Below are positions 9,248 through 20,138 of a stretch of DNA of 64,000 nucleotides, one piece after another. Origin of the DNA: Comamonadaceae bacterium. Lineage in GTDB: Bacteria; Pseudomonadota; Gammaproteobacteria; Burkholderiales; Rhodocyclaceae. The notes under the pieces were generated by a model that did no database searches, was not told the DNA's origin, and was given only the letters and a program-made list of their open reading frames with translations. Positions within the stretch are counted from its first letter, which is position 1, and each line of letters opens with the position of its first letter. The stretch is from assembly GCA_029255645.1 (NCBI GenBank), contig JANLJE010000004.1, positions 45,401 to 109,400 of the forward strand, read 5' to 3'. The translations under genes were made by a program, and so were the position numbers.

Positions 9248-10165
9248 TCAGCCCACCAGGCTGGCAAGCCCAAGCAAAAACAACATCATCAACCATAACA
9301 CAATTGCGCGCCAGACCAGGCCGACCGCGCTTTGCATGAAATCCGCATCAGCCGCTTCACCAACGCCCAGTTCGCCGCTTTCGGCCAGGGCATCGGTCTC
9401 ACTGCTGGGGACCCCGAGACGTACACCCAGGGCACCCGCCCCGCTGGAGAGCACGATGCCCAGTTCCGGGTCATCCCACTGGGTCGCCTGGCTGCGCCAG
9501 CAATACACGGCATCTTCAAAATTCCCCACTACCGCAAAGGCCGCTGCGGTAAGCCGTACTGGCAACCAGTCCACGATAACAAAGATTTGTTGCGGAAATT
9601 TTCCAAAGGAATCTTCTGGCCCCCGTTGCCGCCAATGCGTCGCCAGCAGATGCGCCAGCCGGTAGAGCAAGGCCCCCAGCGGGCCGGGCAGCAGCACGAA
9701 CCAGAGCAGGATGGCAAATACATGACGGTGGGAAGCGGCCAGGGCGGCCTCGATGGAGATCCGGGCAATATCGCCGGGACTACAGCGGGAAACCGGCTGC
9801 CCTTGCCATTCTGCCAGCAGTTCCCGGGCCCGCTCCACATCCCCCAGACGCAGCGCCAGTTGAATATCGGTATAAAAATGACTGAACTGGCGAAAGCCCA
9901 TGGTCAGGTACAACACCGCCACATTGAGGCCCCAGGCCAGGAGGGGATGAACACGGTAGAGCAGGAAATAAAGCCCCCCCACGAGCAGCAACGGGGGCAG
10001 CACGGCCAGACACCAGACGAGCATGCCCTGCCGGTAACTGCCGGCATTGAAGCGCCGTTCGAGGAAATCCGCCCAGGCCAGAAAAGGGTCCGCCACCCAG
10101 CGCGAGTAATCGAGGGGGCGCAACTGCTCCAGGAGAAAGACCGTGATGAGGGAAAAAAGGCTCAT
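9248..10165 (-). CDS. CobD/CbiB-family membrane protein
   Basis: 305 residues with a hydrophobic start (MSLFSLITVFLLEQLRPL) and about five membrane segments, including the C-terminal ...LWLMMLFLLGLASLVG. The pattern of DVERARELLAEWQGQPVSR, FVILLWFVLLPGPLGALLYR-like helix and FGKFPQQIFVIVDWLPVRLTA matches the CobD/CbiB-like proteins of betaproteobacteria. True CobD joins aminopropanol to cobyric acid in cobalamin synthesis, but no other cobalamin genes are here and this branch is also related to AmpE-type proteins, so the activity should not be assumed. It lies 71 bases downstream of the Nudix gene on the same strand. Confidence 0.8.
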   Translation of the reverse strand: MSLFSLITVFLLEQLRPLDYSRWVADPFLAWADFLERRFNAGSYRQGMLVWCLAVLPPLLLVGGLYFLLYRVHPLLAWGLNVAVLYLTMGFRQFSHFYTDIQLALRLGDVERARELLAEWQGQPVSRCSPGDIARISIEAALAASHRHVFAILLWFVLLPGPLGALLYRLAHLLATHWRQRGPEDSFGKFPQQIFVIVDWLPVRLTAAAFAVVGNFEDAVYCWRSQATQWDDPELGIVLSSGAGALGVRLGVPSSETDALAESGELGVGEAADADFMQSAVGLVWRAIVLWLMMLFLLGLASLVG

Positions 10166-10236
10166 CTGGAAAACTCAGCCCTGCGGGCTCCAAATTGGTG
10201 CATTAAAATCACATCATAACGCCAGCCGGGCAGAGC

Positions 10237-10818
10237 TCATAGACCATGCAGGCGTCGATAAAGGGAAAGGATCATTCCGGCGGTGGCCCCCCAGATGAAA
10301 TGATCGCCGTAGGGCATCGCCGTATATTCGCGCAGGGCACCCCGGTAGTACAACTTTTCCTGGCGGTGGTTGCCGGGGTCCAGGAGAAAATCCAGGGGGA
10401 CCTCGAACACCTCCGCCACCTCGAAATCATCCAGGCTCAGATCAAAGGGCGGCTCCAGCAGGGCGACGACCGGAAAGACCTTGAATCCCGTCCCGGTCCG
10501 GTAGGGGGGCAGATAACCCAGGACCCGGGGCAGATGCGTAGCCAGACCGATTTCTTCCTCAGCTTCGCGCAGGGCCGCATGCACAGGCGAGGCATCATCG
10601 AGTTCCATGCGCCCGCCGGGAAAACTGATCTGGCCCGGGTGATCGCGCAGATGGTCGGTGCGCCGGGTCAGCAGCATCTGGTAGCCCTCGGGCCGATGCA
10701 CCAGGGGCACCAGCACGGCAGCGGGCGTCAGGTTTTCCTCCCCGGCCCCCTGATCCCCTTCGGCCGGTGCCCCCTCTGGACTGGCCAGCAGGCGCGACTC
10801 GAGCTGCTGCAGATCCAT
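10237..10818 (-). CDS. CoA pyrophosphatase, Nudix family (NudL-like)
   Basis: 193 residues. A complete Nudix box is visible: GGRMELDDASPVHAALREAE followed by EEIGL, preceded by the CoA-pyrophosphatase signature LLTRRTDHLRDHPGQISFPGG region. These enzymes split CoA and its derivatives into 4'-phosphopantetheine and 3',5'-ADP, using a divalent metal held by the REAEEE glutamates. The gene starts 6 bases after the stop of the small 85-residue protein gene and is followed by the CobD-like gene, so it is inside a four-gene run. Length is typical. Confidence 0.93.
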   Translation of the reverse strand: MDLQQLESRLLASPEGAPAEGDQGAGEENLTPAAVLVPLVHRPEGYQMLLTRRTDHLRDHPGQISFPGGRMELDDASPVHAALREAEEEIGLATHLPRVLGYLPPYRTGTGFKVFPVVALLEPPFDLSLDDFEVAEVFEVPLDFLLDPGNHRQEKLYYRGALREYTAMPYGDHFIWGATAGMILSLYRRLHGL

Positions 10819-10824
10819 CCGGCC

Positions 10825-11082
10825 TCAGGCCTCGTCCAGCGCTTTGGATTCGGTATGCGCATGCACCGCCGTCAGGGCATCCTGGAGGGTTTCATCGGTC
10901 AAGGCGTTCAGGGCGGTGGCCACCAGATCGGCAGACTCCAGAGCCCCCGCCGGCAACTGGCGGGAATCCAGGCTGGCAATCAGGGCGGCGGCGGCTCCAG
11001 TGACCCGCAACAGCAGTTGCCGCTCTCCCATGAACAATTCCAGTTCCCGACGCAGCATGGCATTTTCCTGTTGATAAGGCAT
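10825..11082 (-). CDS. Small protein of unknown function (85 aa)
   Basis: MPYQQENAMLRRELELFMGE opens a probably coiled-coil helix; the rest is Ala/Leu-rich and ends with acidic residues. No known family recognised. It is believable as a gene because GGAGAG stands just before the ATG, because it lies between the protease gene (18-base gap) and the Nudix gene (6-base gap) in the same direction, and because the third codon position is GC-rich as in its neighbours. No membrane segment or Cys. Function unknown. Confidence 0.7.
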   Translation of the reverse strand: MPYQQENAMLRRELELFMGERQLLLRVTGAAAALIASLDSRQLPAGALESADLVATALNALTDETLQDALTAVHAHTESKALDEA

Positions 11083-11100
11083 TTCTCTCTCCTCGAATCA

Positions 11101-11754
11101 TCAAAAGCGCTTCTTCAGGGTCAGTTTATCCCCTTCCCGCTGCATGTCGGTGCGATTCAGAAAACTCATGCCGAGCAGGGCAAAAGGCATGTCCTGGGCA
11201 TGCACCACCCCCTCCACATTGTGCACGACGATGTCACCGACCTTGACCGTCGTGAGCTTGACCCGCTGCACCACCGTCTGGCCGTTGGCGGTCTGTGATA
11301 TTCCCCGCTCCGCCTTGCTCATATCGAGCCCCAGACGCCTGGCATCACTGGCCCCGAGCGAGATGGCCGTAGCCCCGGTATCGACCAGGAAGCGGATGGA
11401 AACCCCGTTGATCGAGCCGGTGGTCTGGAAATGGCCCTGGCCATCGGCCGTCAGCACCACCGGCGCATTGCCGCTGGAGGCTTCTCCCACCGCATTCTGG
11501 CCGACGCGCAGGCTGCGGCGCTTGCCGTCGATGTCCACCTGCACGCCATCCCCCTGGACAGCCAGCAGGCGAATTCCGCCATATTCCTGCCCCACGGACA
11601 AAATCCGGGGCGAGCCGCCATCGATCACCAGAATGGCCTTGCCACCCAGAATGCCGGCCAGCCCCACATTGACGGCGTGGGCGCCCCCTGCCCAGAAAGC
11701 CAGGGGCGCGATTAGGCAAGCTTGCAGGCAGCCTCTAAAATAGCCGCCATTCAT
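11101..11754 (-). CDS. Retropepsin-like aspartic protease (clan AA, TIGR02281-type)
   Basis: 217 residues from the ATG at 11754. Upstream in-frame starts (to 11808) are rejected since they would run into the divergent amidotransferase gene and would spoil the signal peptide. Residues 1-27 (MNGGYFRGCLQACLIAPLAF...GGAHA) are a Sec signal, so the protein is periplasmic or membrane-anchored. The single catalytic motif is FLVDTGATAISLGASDARRLG, with the later hydrophobic-hydrophobic-Gly element in FALLGMSFLNR. Having one DTG motif means it must act as a dimer, as in retroviral proteases. Substrate unknown. Only 19 bases separate its start from that of the divergent gene at 11774. Confidence 0.88.
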   Translation of the reverse strand: MNGGYFRGCLQACLIAPLAFWAGGAHAVNVGLAGILGGKAILVIDGGSPRILSVGQEYGGIRLLAVQGDGVQVDIDGKRRSLRVGQNAVGEASSGNAPVVLTADGQGHFQTTGSINGVSIRFLVDTGATAISLGASDARRLGLDMSKAERGISQTANGQTVVQRVKLTTVKVGDIVVHNVEGVVHAQDMPFALLGMSFLNRTDMQREGDKLTLKKRF

Positions 11755-11773
11755 TCTCAGGAAAATCTTCCCC

Positions 11774-12487
11774 ATGCGTCCTGTTGCCATCTTTCGCCAC
11801 TCCCCCACTGAAGGTCCGGGTTATTTTGCCATATTCCTGGAAACCCACCGGATCCCCTGGACCCTGATCGCCCTGGACGAAGGCGCCCCGGTTCCCGAGG
11901 CCGCCGATGCCTATTCCGGCCTCTGTTTCATGGGCGGGCCGATGAGCGTGAATGACGACCTGCCCTGGATTGCCCCCGTCTGCACCCTGATCCGCGCTGC
12001 CGTCGCCAAGGACATCCCGGTGCTGGGACATTGCCTGGGAGGCCAGTTGCTGAGTAAGGCCCTGGGCGGCGAGGTGCGCCAGAATCCGGTCAAGGAAATC
12101 GGCTGGAGCCAGGTCACAGCCGGCAGCGATGCCCTCAGCCGCCACTGGCTGGGCGACTTCGCCGGCCAGGACCTGACCGTGTTCGAGTGGCACGGAGAAA
12201 CCTTCAGCCTCCCCGCGGGGGCCAGCCGCCTCGCCGGCAACGACGACTGCGCCAACCAGATGTTCGCCCTCGGGCCTCACCTGGGCATGCAGTGCCACAC
12301 GGAAATGCTGCCCGAGATGATCGCCTGCTGGTGCGAGCAATGGGCCGAGGAAGCCGCCGCCGTGGCCCACCTCACCTCGGTGCAAAGCCCCGCGGCCATG
12401 CGCGCGGGCATTCCCGAGCGCCTGCCGGCGATGCGGCGGCTGGCGGATCAGCTTTACGGGGTATGGATCACAGGGCTGAGGCGCTGA
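11774..12487 (+). CDS. Class I glutamine amidotransferase family protein
   Basis: 237 residues. The triad of class I GATases is visible: the nucleophile Cys in GHCLGGQLLSKALGG and the His-x-Glu in GMQCHTEM. LCFMGGPMSVNDDLPWI supplies the oxyanion-side loop. The protein resembles stand-alone GuaA-N-like amidotransferases, whose partners and acceptors are often unknown; no synthase domain is attached. It is divergent from the protease gene, so their promoters must overlap the 19-base gap and the coding ends. It is followed by a 12-bp tandem repeat array. Confidence 0.9.
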   Translation: MRPVAIFRHSPTEGPGYFAIFLETHRIPWTLIALDEGAPVPEAADAYSGLCFMGGPMSVNDDLPWIAPVCTLIRAAVAKDIPVLGHCLGGQLLSKALGGEVRQNPVKEIGWSQVTAGSDALSRHWLGDFAGQDLTVFEWHGETFSLPAGASRLAGNDDCANQMFALGPHLGMQCHTEMLPEMIACWCEQWAEEAAAVAHLTSVQSPAAMRAGIPERLPAMRRLADQLYGVWITGLRR

Positions 12488-12512
12488 GGTTCCGAAATTC
12501 CGCATCCTGATT

Positions 12513-12572
12513 CTGCTGTTCATCCTGCTGTTCATCCTGCTGTTCATCCTGCTGTTCATCCTGCTGTTCATC
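12513..12572. repeat. Tandem repeat, 5 x 12 bp, after the amidotransferase gene
   Basis: Five perfect copies of CTGCTGTTCATC begin 26 bases after the stop at 12487. The unit length is a multiple of three, so it stays open in several frames (LLFI on plus, MNSR on minus), but I find no plausible start with ribosome binding site. The remaining bases up to 12756 hold no gene that I can support. Confidence 0.95.
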
Positions 12573-12756
12573 CTGGCAGCGGTCGGCCTCTTACGGGCTA
12601 TGGATCCAGGGCGCCCATGACCGGACCTCCAGTTGGGGACGCACCGTCCTTATCGGCATTTATCCCGTTGCGGCCGAGGCCTCGCCGGCCACCGCCAACA
12701 TCTGAACAGCCTCGATCCGCATGCAATCGGGCTGCTGGCCACCCAAAAACAGGCAA

Positions 12757-12777
12757 CCCCGGGAGCGGCACCCGGGG
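12757..12777 (-). terminator. Hairpin downstream of yajQ
   Basis: Stem CCCCGGG / CCCGGGG with a 7-base loop, lying 18 bases beyond the yajQ stop; read on the minus strand it is followed after a few bases by GTTTTTGG. A plausible, not strong, terminator. Confidence 0.45.
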
Positions 12778-12794
12778 CTTGCGGCAAGTGCCGC

Positions 12795-13289
12795 TCAGTC
12801 CCGGTAATTGCCGTCCTTGATGGGGAAATCGGTGATCTGGCTGCGCACCAAGGCAATGGCTTCGCGCAGTTCGTCGATCTTCTTGCCGCTCACCCGCACC
12901 GCGTCGCCCTGGATGGAGGCCTGGGCCTTGAGCTTGGCATCCTTGATCAGCTTGACGATCTTCTTGGCCAGATCGCTGTCGATGCCGTCGCGGATCTTCA
13001 GCTCCTGCTTCACCTTGTTGCCGGAAACGCTCTGGATCTTCTGGACGTCGAGCCGCTTGACGCTGTCCTTTTCCTTCTTTTCCATGGCGGGAAAGAGCAG
13101 GTCCTTGATCTGGTCGAGCTGGAACTCGGAATCCCCGTACAGGGTGATGATCTTGGTCTTCTCATCGATCTCGACCTTGGCGCTCGTGCCCTTGAAATCG
13201 TAACGGTTTTCGATCTGGCGCGCCGCCACATCGACGGCATTCTTCAGGGCCACCATGTCGGCTTCGGAAGTGAAGTCAAAGGAAGGCAT
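12795..13289 (-). CDS. yajQ: YajQ-family nucleotide-binding protein
   Basis: 164 residues, starting MPSFDFTSEADMVALKNAVD; TTGGAG precedes the ATG at 13289. The conserved RYDFKGTSAKVEID, SEFQLDQIKDLLFPAM and IQGDAVRVSGKKIDELREAI stretches cover the two YajQ ferredoxin-like domains. YajQ proteins bind nucleotides (GTP, ATP or cyclic di-GMP in some species) and tRNA in vitro, and in Xanthomonas act as a cyclic-di-GMP effector. The frame is open far upstream, into ppnP and beyond, but that is an artefact of the GC-rich sequence. Nothing suggests an operon with the genes upstream: there is a gap of 110 bases to ppnP. Confidence 0.95.
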   Translation of the reverse strand: MPSFDFTSEADMVALKNAVDVAARQIENRYDFKGTSAKVEIDEKTKIITLYGDSEFQLDQIKDLLFPAMEKKEKDSVKRLDVQKIQSVSGNKVKQELKIRDGIDSDLAKKIVKLIKDAKLKAQASIQGDAVRVSGKKIDELREAIALVRSQITDFPIKDGNYRD

Positions 13290-13399
13290 GGACAATCTCC
13301 AATCTCGGTTCGTGCAAAAGTTGCAAAAAATCTTTGCCTGATTGCGTGAAAAGGGCGGCCGCGGCATGACACCGGACCGCCCTGGCTTGCGGCTGCGGC

Positions 13400-13714
13400 T
13401 CAGCCGAAATAGCAGACGTAGTGGTAGGGCTCGCCCGTCACTTCGATGTCGAAGCTGGAATTGCCCGGCACCTGGAAAGACTCGCCGGGGCCGGAGGTCT
13501 TCCATTCCTGCTCGCCCTTGAGGCGGTAGCGGCAGGAACCGGCGACGGTCTCCATCTCTTCCGGCGCGCCGGTGTTGAAGGTCAGGCTGGCGGGCAGGAT
13601 CACGCCCACGGTCTTCCTCGATCCATCCGGGAAGATCACGGTGTGGCTGACGCACTTGCCATCGAAATAGACATTGGCCTCTTTGAGCACGGCAACATGG
13701 TCGAACTGCGACAT
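13400..13714 (-). CDS. ppnP: Pyrimidine/purine nucleoside phosphorylase
   Basis: 104 residues from the ATG at 13714, [20 protein letters not shown]. The small cupin-like protein carries the signature [20 protein letters not shown] and [16 protein letters not shown]. PpnP (formerly DUF1255/YaiE) phosphorolyses several nucleosides to free base and ribose 1-phosphate. Its start codon overlaps the stop of the DUF2788 gene as TGATG, so translation is almost certainly coupled. The upstream in-frame ATG at 13726 lies inside that gene and is not needed. Confidence 0.94.
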   Translation of the reverse strand: MSQFDHVAVLKEANVYFDGKCVSHTVIFPDGSRKTVGVILPASLTFNTGAPEEMETVAGSCRYRLKGEQEWKTSGPGESFQVPGNSSFDIEVTGEPYHYVCYFG

Positions 13715-13935
13715 CAGATACCCCAAACTTTCTCGATGATGGATTTGGCGATGAAGCCCACCATGCCGAAGGCCAGCACGAAGAACAGGACGAAGGTCCC
13801 GGTCTTGCCCGCCTTCGACTTCCAGGCAATCTCGCCGATGATGAACAGCATGAACAAGATGAAGGCGCCGATGCCCCAGGTGGACCCGAAGTGGGCCAGC
13901 TGCTCCTCGGTAAACCCGAACAGGGTGTGCTCCAT
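13714..13935 (-). CDS. DUF2788 family small membrane protein
   Basis: 73 residues with two membrane helices ([19 protein letters not shown] and [21 protein letters not shown]). This matches the small DUF2788 proteins found beside argG in betaproteobacteria. Function unknown. It begins only 3 bases after argG ends and its stop overlaps the ppnP start, so arginine genes, DUF2788 and ppnP are probably one transcript. Confidence 0.85.
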   Translation of the reverse strand: MEHTLFGFTEEQLAHFGSTWGIGAFILFMLFIIGEIAWKSKAGKTGTFVLFFVLAFGMVGFIAKSIIEKVWGI

Positions 13936-13938
13936 GCC

Positions 13939-15168
<1,230 letters not shown>

Positions 15169-15181
15169 CTTGCTTACCTTT

Positions 15182-16108
15182 TCAGTTTTCAATCCTGCCC
15201 AGCAGCAGGAATTCCATCAATGCCTTTTGCACATGCAGACGGTTTTCGGCTTCCTCCCACACCACGGAGTGCGGCCCGTCGATCACTTCGGCGGTGACTT
15301 CCTCGCCCCGGTGGGCGGGCAGGCAGTGCATGAACAGGGCATCCGGGGCGGCCACCCGCATCATGTCCCCATCCACGCACCAGTCGGCGAAGGCTTTCAT
15401 GCGCGCTTCGTTCTCGGCTTCGTAGCCCATGGAGGTCCACACGTCGGTAGTCACCAGATCGGCGCCCTGGCAGGCTGCCATGGGATCGGCAAAGGACTCG
15501 AAATGGCCGGTACCGTAAAGGCCGGCCTGTTCCGGCTCAATCTCGTAACCCGGGGGCGTGGACACATGGACGTTGAAGTCCAGGACCTCGGCCGCCTGCA
15601 GCCAGGTGTTGCACATGTTGTTGGAGTCCCCCACCCAGGCCACGGTCTTGCCCTGGATGGAACCCCGGTGCTCGATGAAGGTATAGATGTCGGCCAGGAT
15701 CTGGCAGGGGTGGTATTCGTTGGTCAGGCCGTTGATGACAGGGACCCGGGAATTGGCGGCAAAGCGCTCGATGATGGCCTGCTCGAAGGTGCGGATCATG
15801 ACGACGTCGCTCATGCGGGAAATCACCTGGGCGGCGTCTTCCACCGGCTCGCCCCGGCCGAGCTGGGAATCGCGGGTGTTCAGATAGATGGCGGAGCCGC
15901 CCAGCTGATGCATGCCGGCCTCGAACGAAAGCCGGGTGCGGGTGCTGGCCTTCTCGAAGATCATCACCAGGGTGCGATCAAAGAGCGGGTGGTAGGGCTC
16001 GTAACGCTTGAACTTGTCCTTGATCCAGCGGGTGCGCTCGAACAGGTAGTCGAATTCTTCCCGGGAAAAGTCCTTGAACTGGAGGAAATGGCGCAGATCC
16101 ATGCTCAC
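15182..16108 (-). CDS. argF: Ornithine carbamoyltransferase
   Basis: 308 residues. The carbamoyl-phosphate site [15 protein letters not shown], the HPCQILAD motif and the ornithine loop [11 protein letters not shown] are all intact. It forms citrulline from ornithine and carbamoyl phosphate, supplying ArgG next in the operon. The ATG at 16108 overlaps the argD stop (ATGA), consistent with translational coupling; an ATG two codons later (MDLRHFL) is also possible. Typical length. Confidence 0.98.
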   Translation of the reverse strand: MSMDLRHFLQFKDFSREEFDYLFERTRWIKDKFKRYEPYHPLFDRTLVMIFEKASTRTRLSFEAGMHQLGGSAIYLNTRDSQLGRGEPVEDAAQVISRMSDVVMIRTFEQAIIERFAANSRVPVINGLTNEYHPCQILADIYTFIEHRGSIQGKTVAWVGDSNNMCNTWLQAAEVLDFNVHVSTPPGYEIEPEQAGLYGTGHFESFADPMAACQGADLVTTDVWTSMGYEAENEARMKAFADWCVDGDMMRVAAPDALFMHCLPAHRGEEVTAEVIDGPHSVVWEEAENRLHVQKALMEFLLLGRIEN

Positions 16109-17277
16109 CCCTCGAGGAAGTTGCGCACCAGGGGCACGAGTTTATCGACCAGCTCGCGCACCTCGGCCTCGCCGAAGATCAGGGCGGGCAACAGGCGGAT
16201 CACCTTGTCGTGGGTGACGTTGATGAGTAGGCCCGCGGCCAGGGCCTGGCCCACCAGGGCGCCGCAGGGACGGTCGAGCTCGATGCCCAGCATCAGCCCC
16301 TTGCCGCGGAATTCCACGACCCCGGGCACATCCTTCAGGGCGGCGCCCAGTTCGGCGCGGATCAGGGCGCCGATCCGCTCGGCATTGGCGAGGAGGCCTT
16401 CGGCCTCGATCAGTTCGATGGTTTTCAGGGCGGCGGTACAGGCCAGGGGATTGCCACCAAAGGTCGAGCCGTGGTTGCCGGGCCCGAACAGGCCGGCCGC
16501 CCGGCCGCCCGCCAGGCAGGCGCCGACCGGCACGCCGGAACCGAGGCCCTTGGCCAGGGTGGCAATGTCGGGCAGGACCCCGGCGTGCTGATAGCCGAAC
16601 CACTTGCCGGTACGGCCCATGCCGCACTGGACCTCATCGCAGATCATCAGCCACTGGTGCGCATCGCACAGCTCGCGCACGCCCTGCAGATATTCGGCGG
16701 GGGCCATGTAGATGCCGCCTTCGCCCTGAATGACCTCGAGCATCACCGCCACCACATTGCCATGGTGCTCGGCCACATTGCGGATCGCGTCCAGATCACC
16801 GTAAGGCACGCGCAGGAAACCGGAGACCAGGGGCTCGAAGCCGGCCTGGACCTTGTAGTTGCCGGTCGCCGACAGCGTCGCCATGGTGCGGCCATGGAAA
16901 GCCTTTTCCATGACGATCACGGTGGGATTTTCGATCCCTTTTTTGTGGCCGTAAAAACGGGCCAGCTTGATGGCGGCCTCGTTGGCCTCGCAACCGGAGT
17001 TGCAGAAGAAGGCCTCGGCCAGCCCGGAACGCTCGGCCAGGACATCGGCGAGCCGCTCCTGCAGCGGGGCCTGGTAGAGGTTGGAAACATGGATGAGGCG
17101 GCCGGCCTGCTCCGCCAGGGCAGCCACGAAGGCCGGATGGGCATGGCCCAGGGTATTGACCGCGATGCCGGACAGGGCGTCCAGATAAATCTTGCCGTCA
17201 GTATCGGTCAGGTGGCAACCCTTGCCATGCGAGAAGGCCACCGGCTGGCGGCCATAGGTATTCATCAGATGCGACAT
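16105..17277 (-). CDS. argD: Acetylornithine aminotransferase
   Basis: 390 residues from MSHLMNTYGRQPVAFSHGKG (ATG at 17277), with TGAGGCG seven bases upstream. The class III aminotransferase signature is present: NSGCEANEAAIKLAR, MLEVIQGEGGIYMAP, ICDEVQCGMGRTG and the PLP lysine in LAKGLGSGVPVGACL. It converts N-acetylglutamate semialdehyde to N2-acetylornithine and may also serve lysine synthesis as DapC. First gene of argD-argF-argG; divergent from the DUF3579 gene across a 201-base gap. Confidence 0.96.
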   Translation of the reverse strand: MSHLMNTYGRQPVAFSHGKGCHLTDTDGKIYLDALSGIAVNTLGHAHPAFVAALAEQAGRLIHVSNLYQAPLQERLADVLAERSGLAEAFFCNSGCEANEAAIKLARFYGHKKGIENPTVIVMEKAFHGRTMATLSATGNYKVQAGFEPLVSGFLRVPYGDLDAIRNVAEHHGNVVAVMLEVIQGEGGIYMAPAEYLQGVRELCDAHQWLMICDEVQCGMGRTGKWFGYQHAGVLPDIATLAKGLGSGVPVGACLAGGRAAGLFGPGNHGSTFGGNPLACTAALKTIELIEAEGLLANAERIGALIRAELGAALKDVPGVVEFRGKGLMLGIELDRPCGALVGQALAAGLLINVTHDKVIRLLPALIFGEAEVRELVDKLVPLVRNFLEG

Positions 17278-17418
17278 CGGGAATCGCCTCAAATCAAGAA
17301 TTTTATTGCCCCGAGAAAACAATAATGGCGGCCAGTGCCGCCTTGCCCCCGGAAGGAGGAGGCGAGTTTAAGACAAAAGACCTGCCTTGTATATGCCTCG
17401 CAAGACCGGCCTTTCTGC

Positions 17419-17424
17419 TAGAAT
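17419..17424 (+). promoter_or_regulatory. Candidate -10 box of the DUF3579 gene
   Basis: TAGAAT lies 54 bases before the DUF3579 start, in the region shared with divergent argD. A -35 match at the right distance is poor. I see no clear ArgR box pair here. Confidence 0.3.
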
Positions 17425-17478
17425 CGGGGCAAAAAACGAGGTATCCCGGCCACACACCACGCCAAGGCGACGAGGAAC

Positions 17479-17772
17479 ATGAGCGAACCCGAAAATCACA
17501 CCTTCATCATTCTCGGCCTTACCAAGGACGGTCGAAAATTCCGCCCCAGCGACTGGCCCGACCGGCTCTGCGGCGTGATGTCCGCCTTCGGCGCCTCCAA
17601 GAAAATGAAGTACTCCCCTTATGTGGGTCCGGGTGACTACAACGGCGAGAAGGCGGTTTTCGTCGATGGCCACCTCTACGAGGTGGAACCCATGGCCTAC
17701 CGCTTCCTGCTCAATTTCGCCCAGGACAACGACCTTCAGATCGTCAGCGGCGTCTGCCCCGTCGAACGCTGA
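17479..17772 (+). CDS. DUF3579 family protein
   Basis: 97 residues, MSEPENHTFIILGLTKDGRK; contains FRPSDWPDRLCGVMSAFG and PMAYRFLLNFAQDNDLQIVSG, which are the conserved blocks of the betaproteobacterial DUF3579 family. No membrane segment or signal. It is consistently found next to arginine genes in this lineage, but its function is unknown. GAGGAAC precedes the ATG. Confidence 0.88.
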   Translation: MSEPENHTFIILGLTKDGRKFRPSDWPDRLCGVMSAFGASKKMKYSPYVGPGDYNGEKAVFVDGHLYEVEPMAYRFLLNFAQDNDLQIVSGVCPVER

Positions 17773-17784
17773 TTCCCTGGGCTG

Positions 17785-17893
17785 CATTCAAGCCTCGATT
17801 CAAGCCCCGATTCAATCCCTACTCAAGCCCCTACTCAAGCCCCGATTCAAGCCCCGATTCAATCCCTACTCAAGCCCCGATTCAAGCCCCGAT

Positions 17894-17902
<9 letters not shown>
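17785..17902. repeat. Degenerate tandem repeat, about 10 x 11-12 bp
   Basis: About ten units of GATTCAAGCCCC and its variants GATTCAATCCC and TACTCAAGCCCC fill the space between two convergent genes. The array starts 13 bases after the DUF3579 stop, and its last unit contains the stop codon of the minus-strand regulator (17894-17896). The three variants occur in a repeated order, hinting at a higher-order unit of roughly 35 bp. Confidence 0.95.
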
Positions 17903-19816
<1,914 letters not shown>

Positions 19817-19924
19817 GTCGCCTCCTTTTCTGGCCCGCCTCTGACGGGCGGATTTCGGGTGTGAGCGATCGAGTATAGGCGGGCCGGCGGCAAATTCAAT
19901 GGCCACCCCCTTGATTCATCGAAA

Positions 19925-19945
19925 CCTGTTCCATTTCGTGACAGG
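19925..19945. promoter_or_regulatory. Dyad CCTGT-N11-ACAGG, candidate activator site
   Basis: A perfect 5-bp inverted repeat with 11-base spacing lies about 120 bases upstream of the -24 element, a normal place for a sigma-54 activator site. It is a candidate for binding by the divergent AcoR-like regulator. Short dyads arise by chance, so confidence is limited. Confidence 0.4.
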
Positions 19946-19975
19946 CGGTGACAGCTTTGCATCGCACCGGCACAA

Positions 19976-19996
19976 AAGCCGCTTTCGATGCGGCTT
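19976..19996. promoter_or_regulatory. Dyad AAGCCGC-N7-GCGGCTT, candidate activator site
   Basis: A perfect 7-bp inverted repeat with a 7-base centre, about 70 bases upstream of the -24 element of the aldehyde dehydrogenase promoter. It is the strongest palindrome in this gap and a good candidate for the regulator's upstream activating sequence. Confidence 0.5.
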
Positions 19997-20064
19997 GGCA
20001 GCCCAGCCGTCGCGCCGGCATCAAACATTGAGGAATCAATTATCTGAGCCTGGAACGCGGCATC

Positions 20065-20080
20065 TGGCACGGATCTTGAT
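20065..20080 (+). promoter_or_regulatory. Sigma-54 promoter of the aldehyde dehydrogenase gene
   Basis: TGGCACG-GATC-TTGAT matches the -24/-12 consensus TGGCACG-N4-TTGCW except that the -12 dinucleotide is GA rather than GC. The start codon is 59 bases downstream. The neighbouring activator carries the GAFTGA loop needed for sigma-54, which supports the call. Confidence 0.65.
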
Positions 20081-20138
20081 GGCAGATTGGACGGGGCCGG
20101 ACGGCCCTCTGCCAATAACCCACCATCGAGGAGACGAC

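Noticed and set aside
12504..12617. A small hydrophobic peptide (LLFI repeats) coded by the 12-bp array
   Set aside because: The frame is open, but no ATG or GTG with a ribosome site precedes it. It is the consequence of a unit divisible by three.
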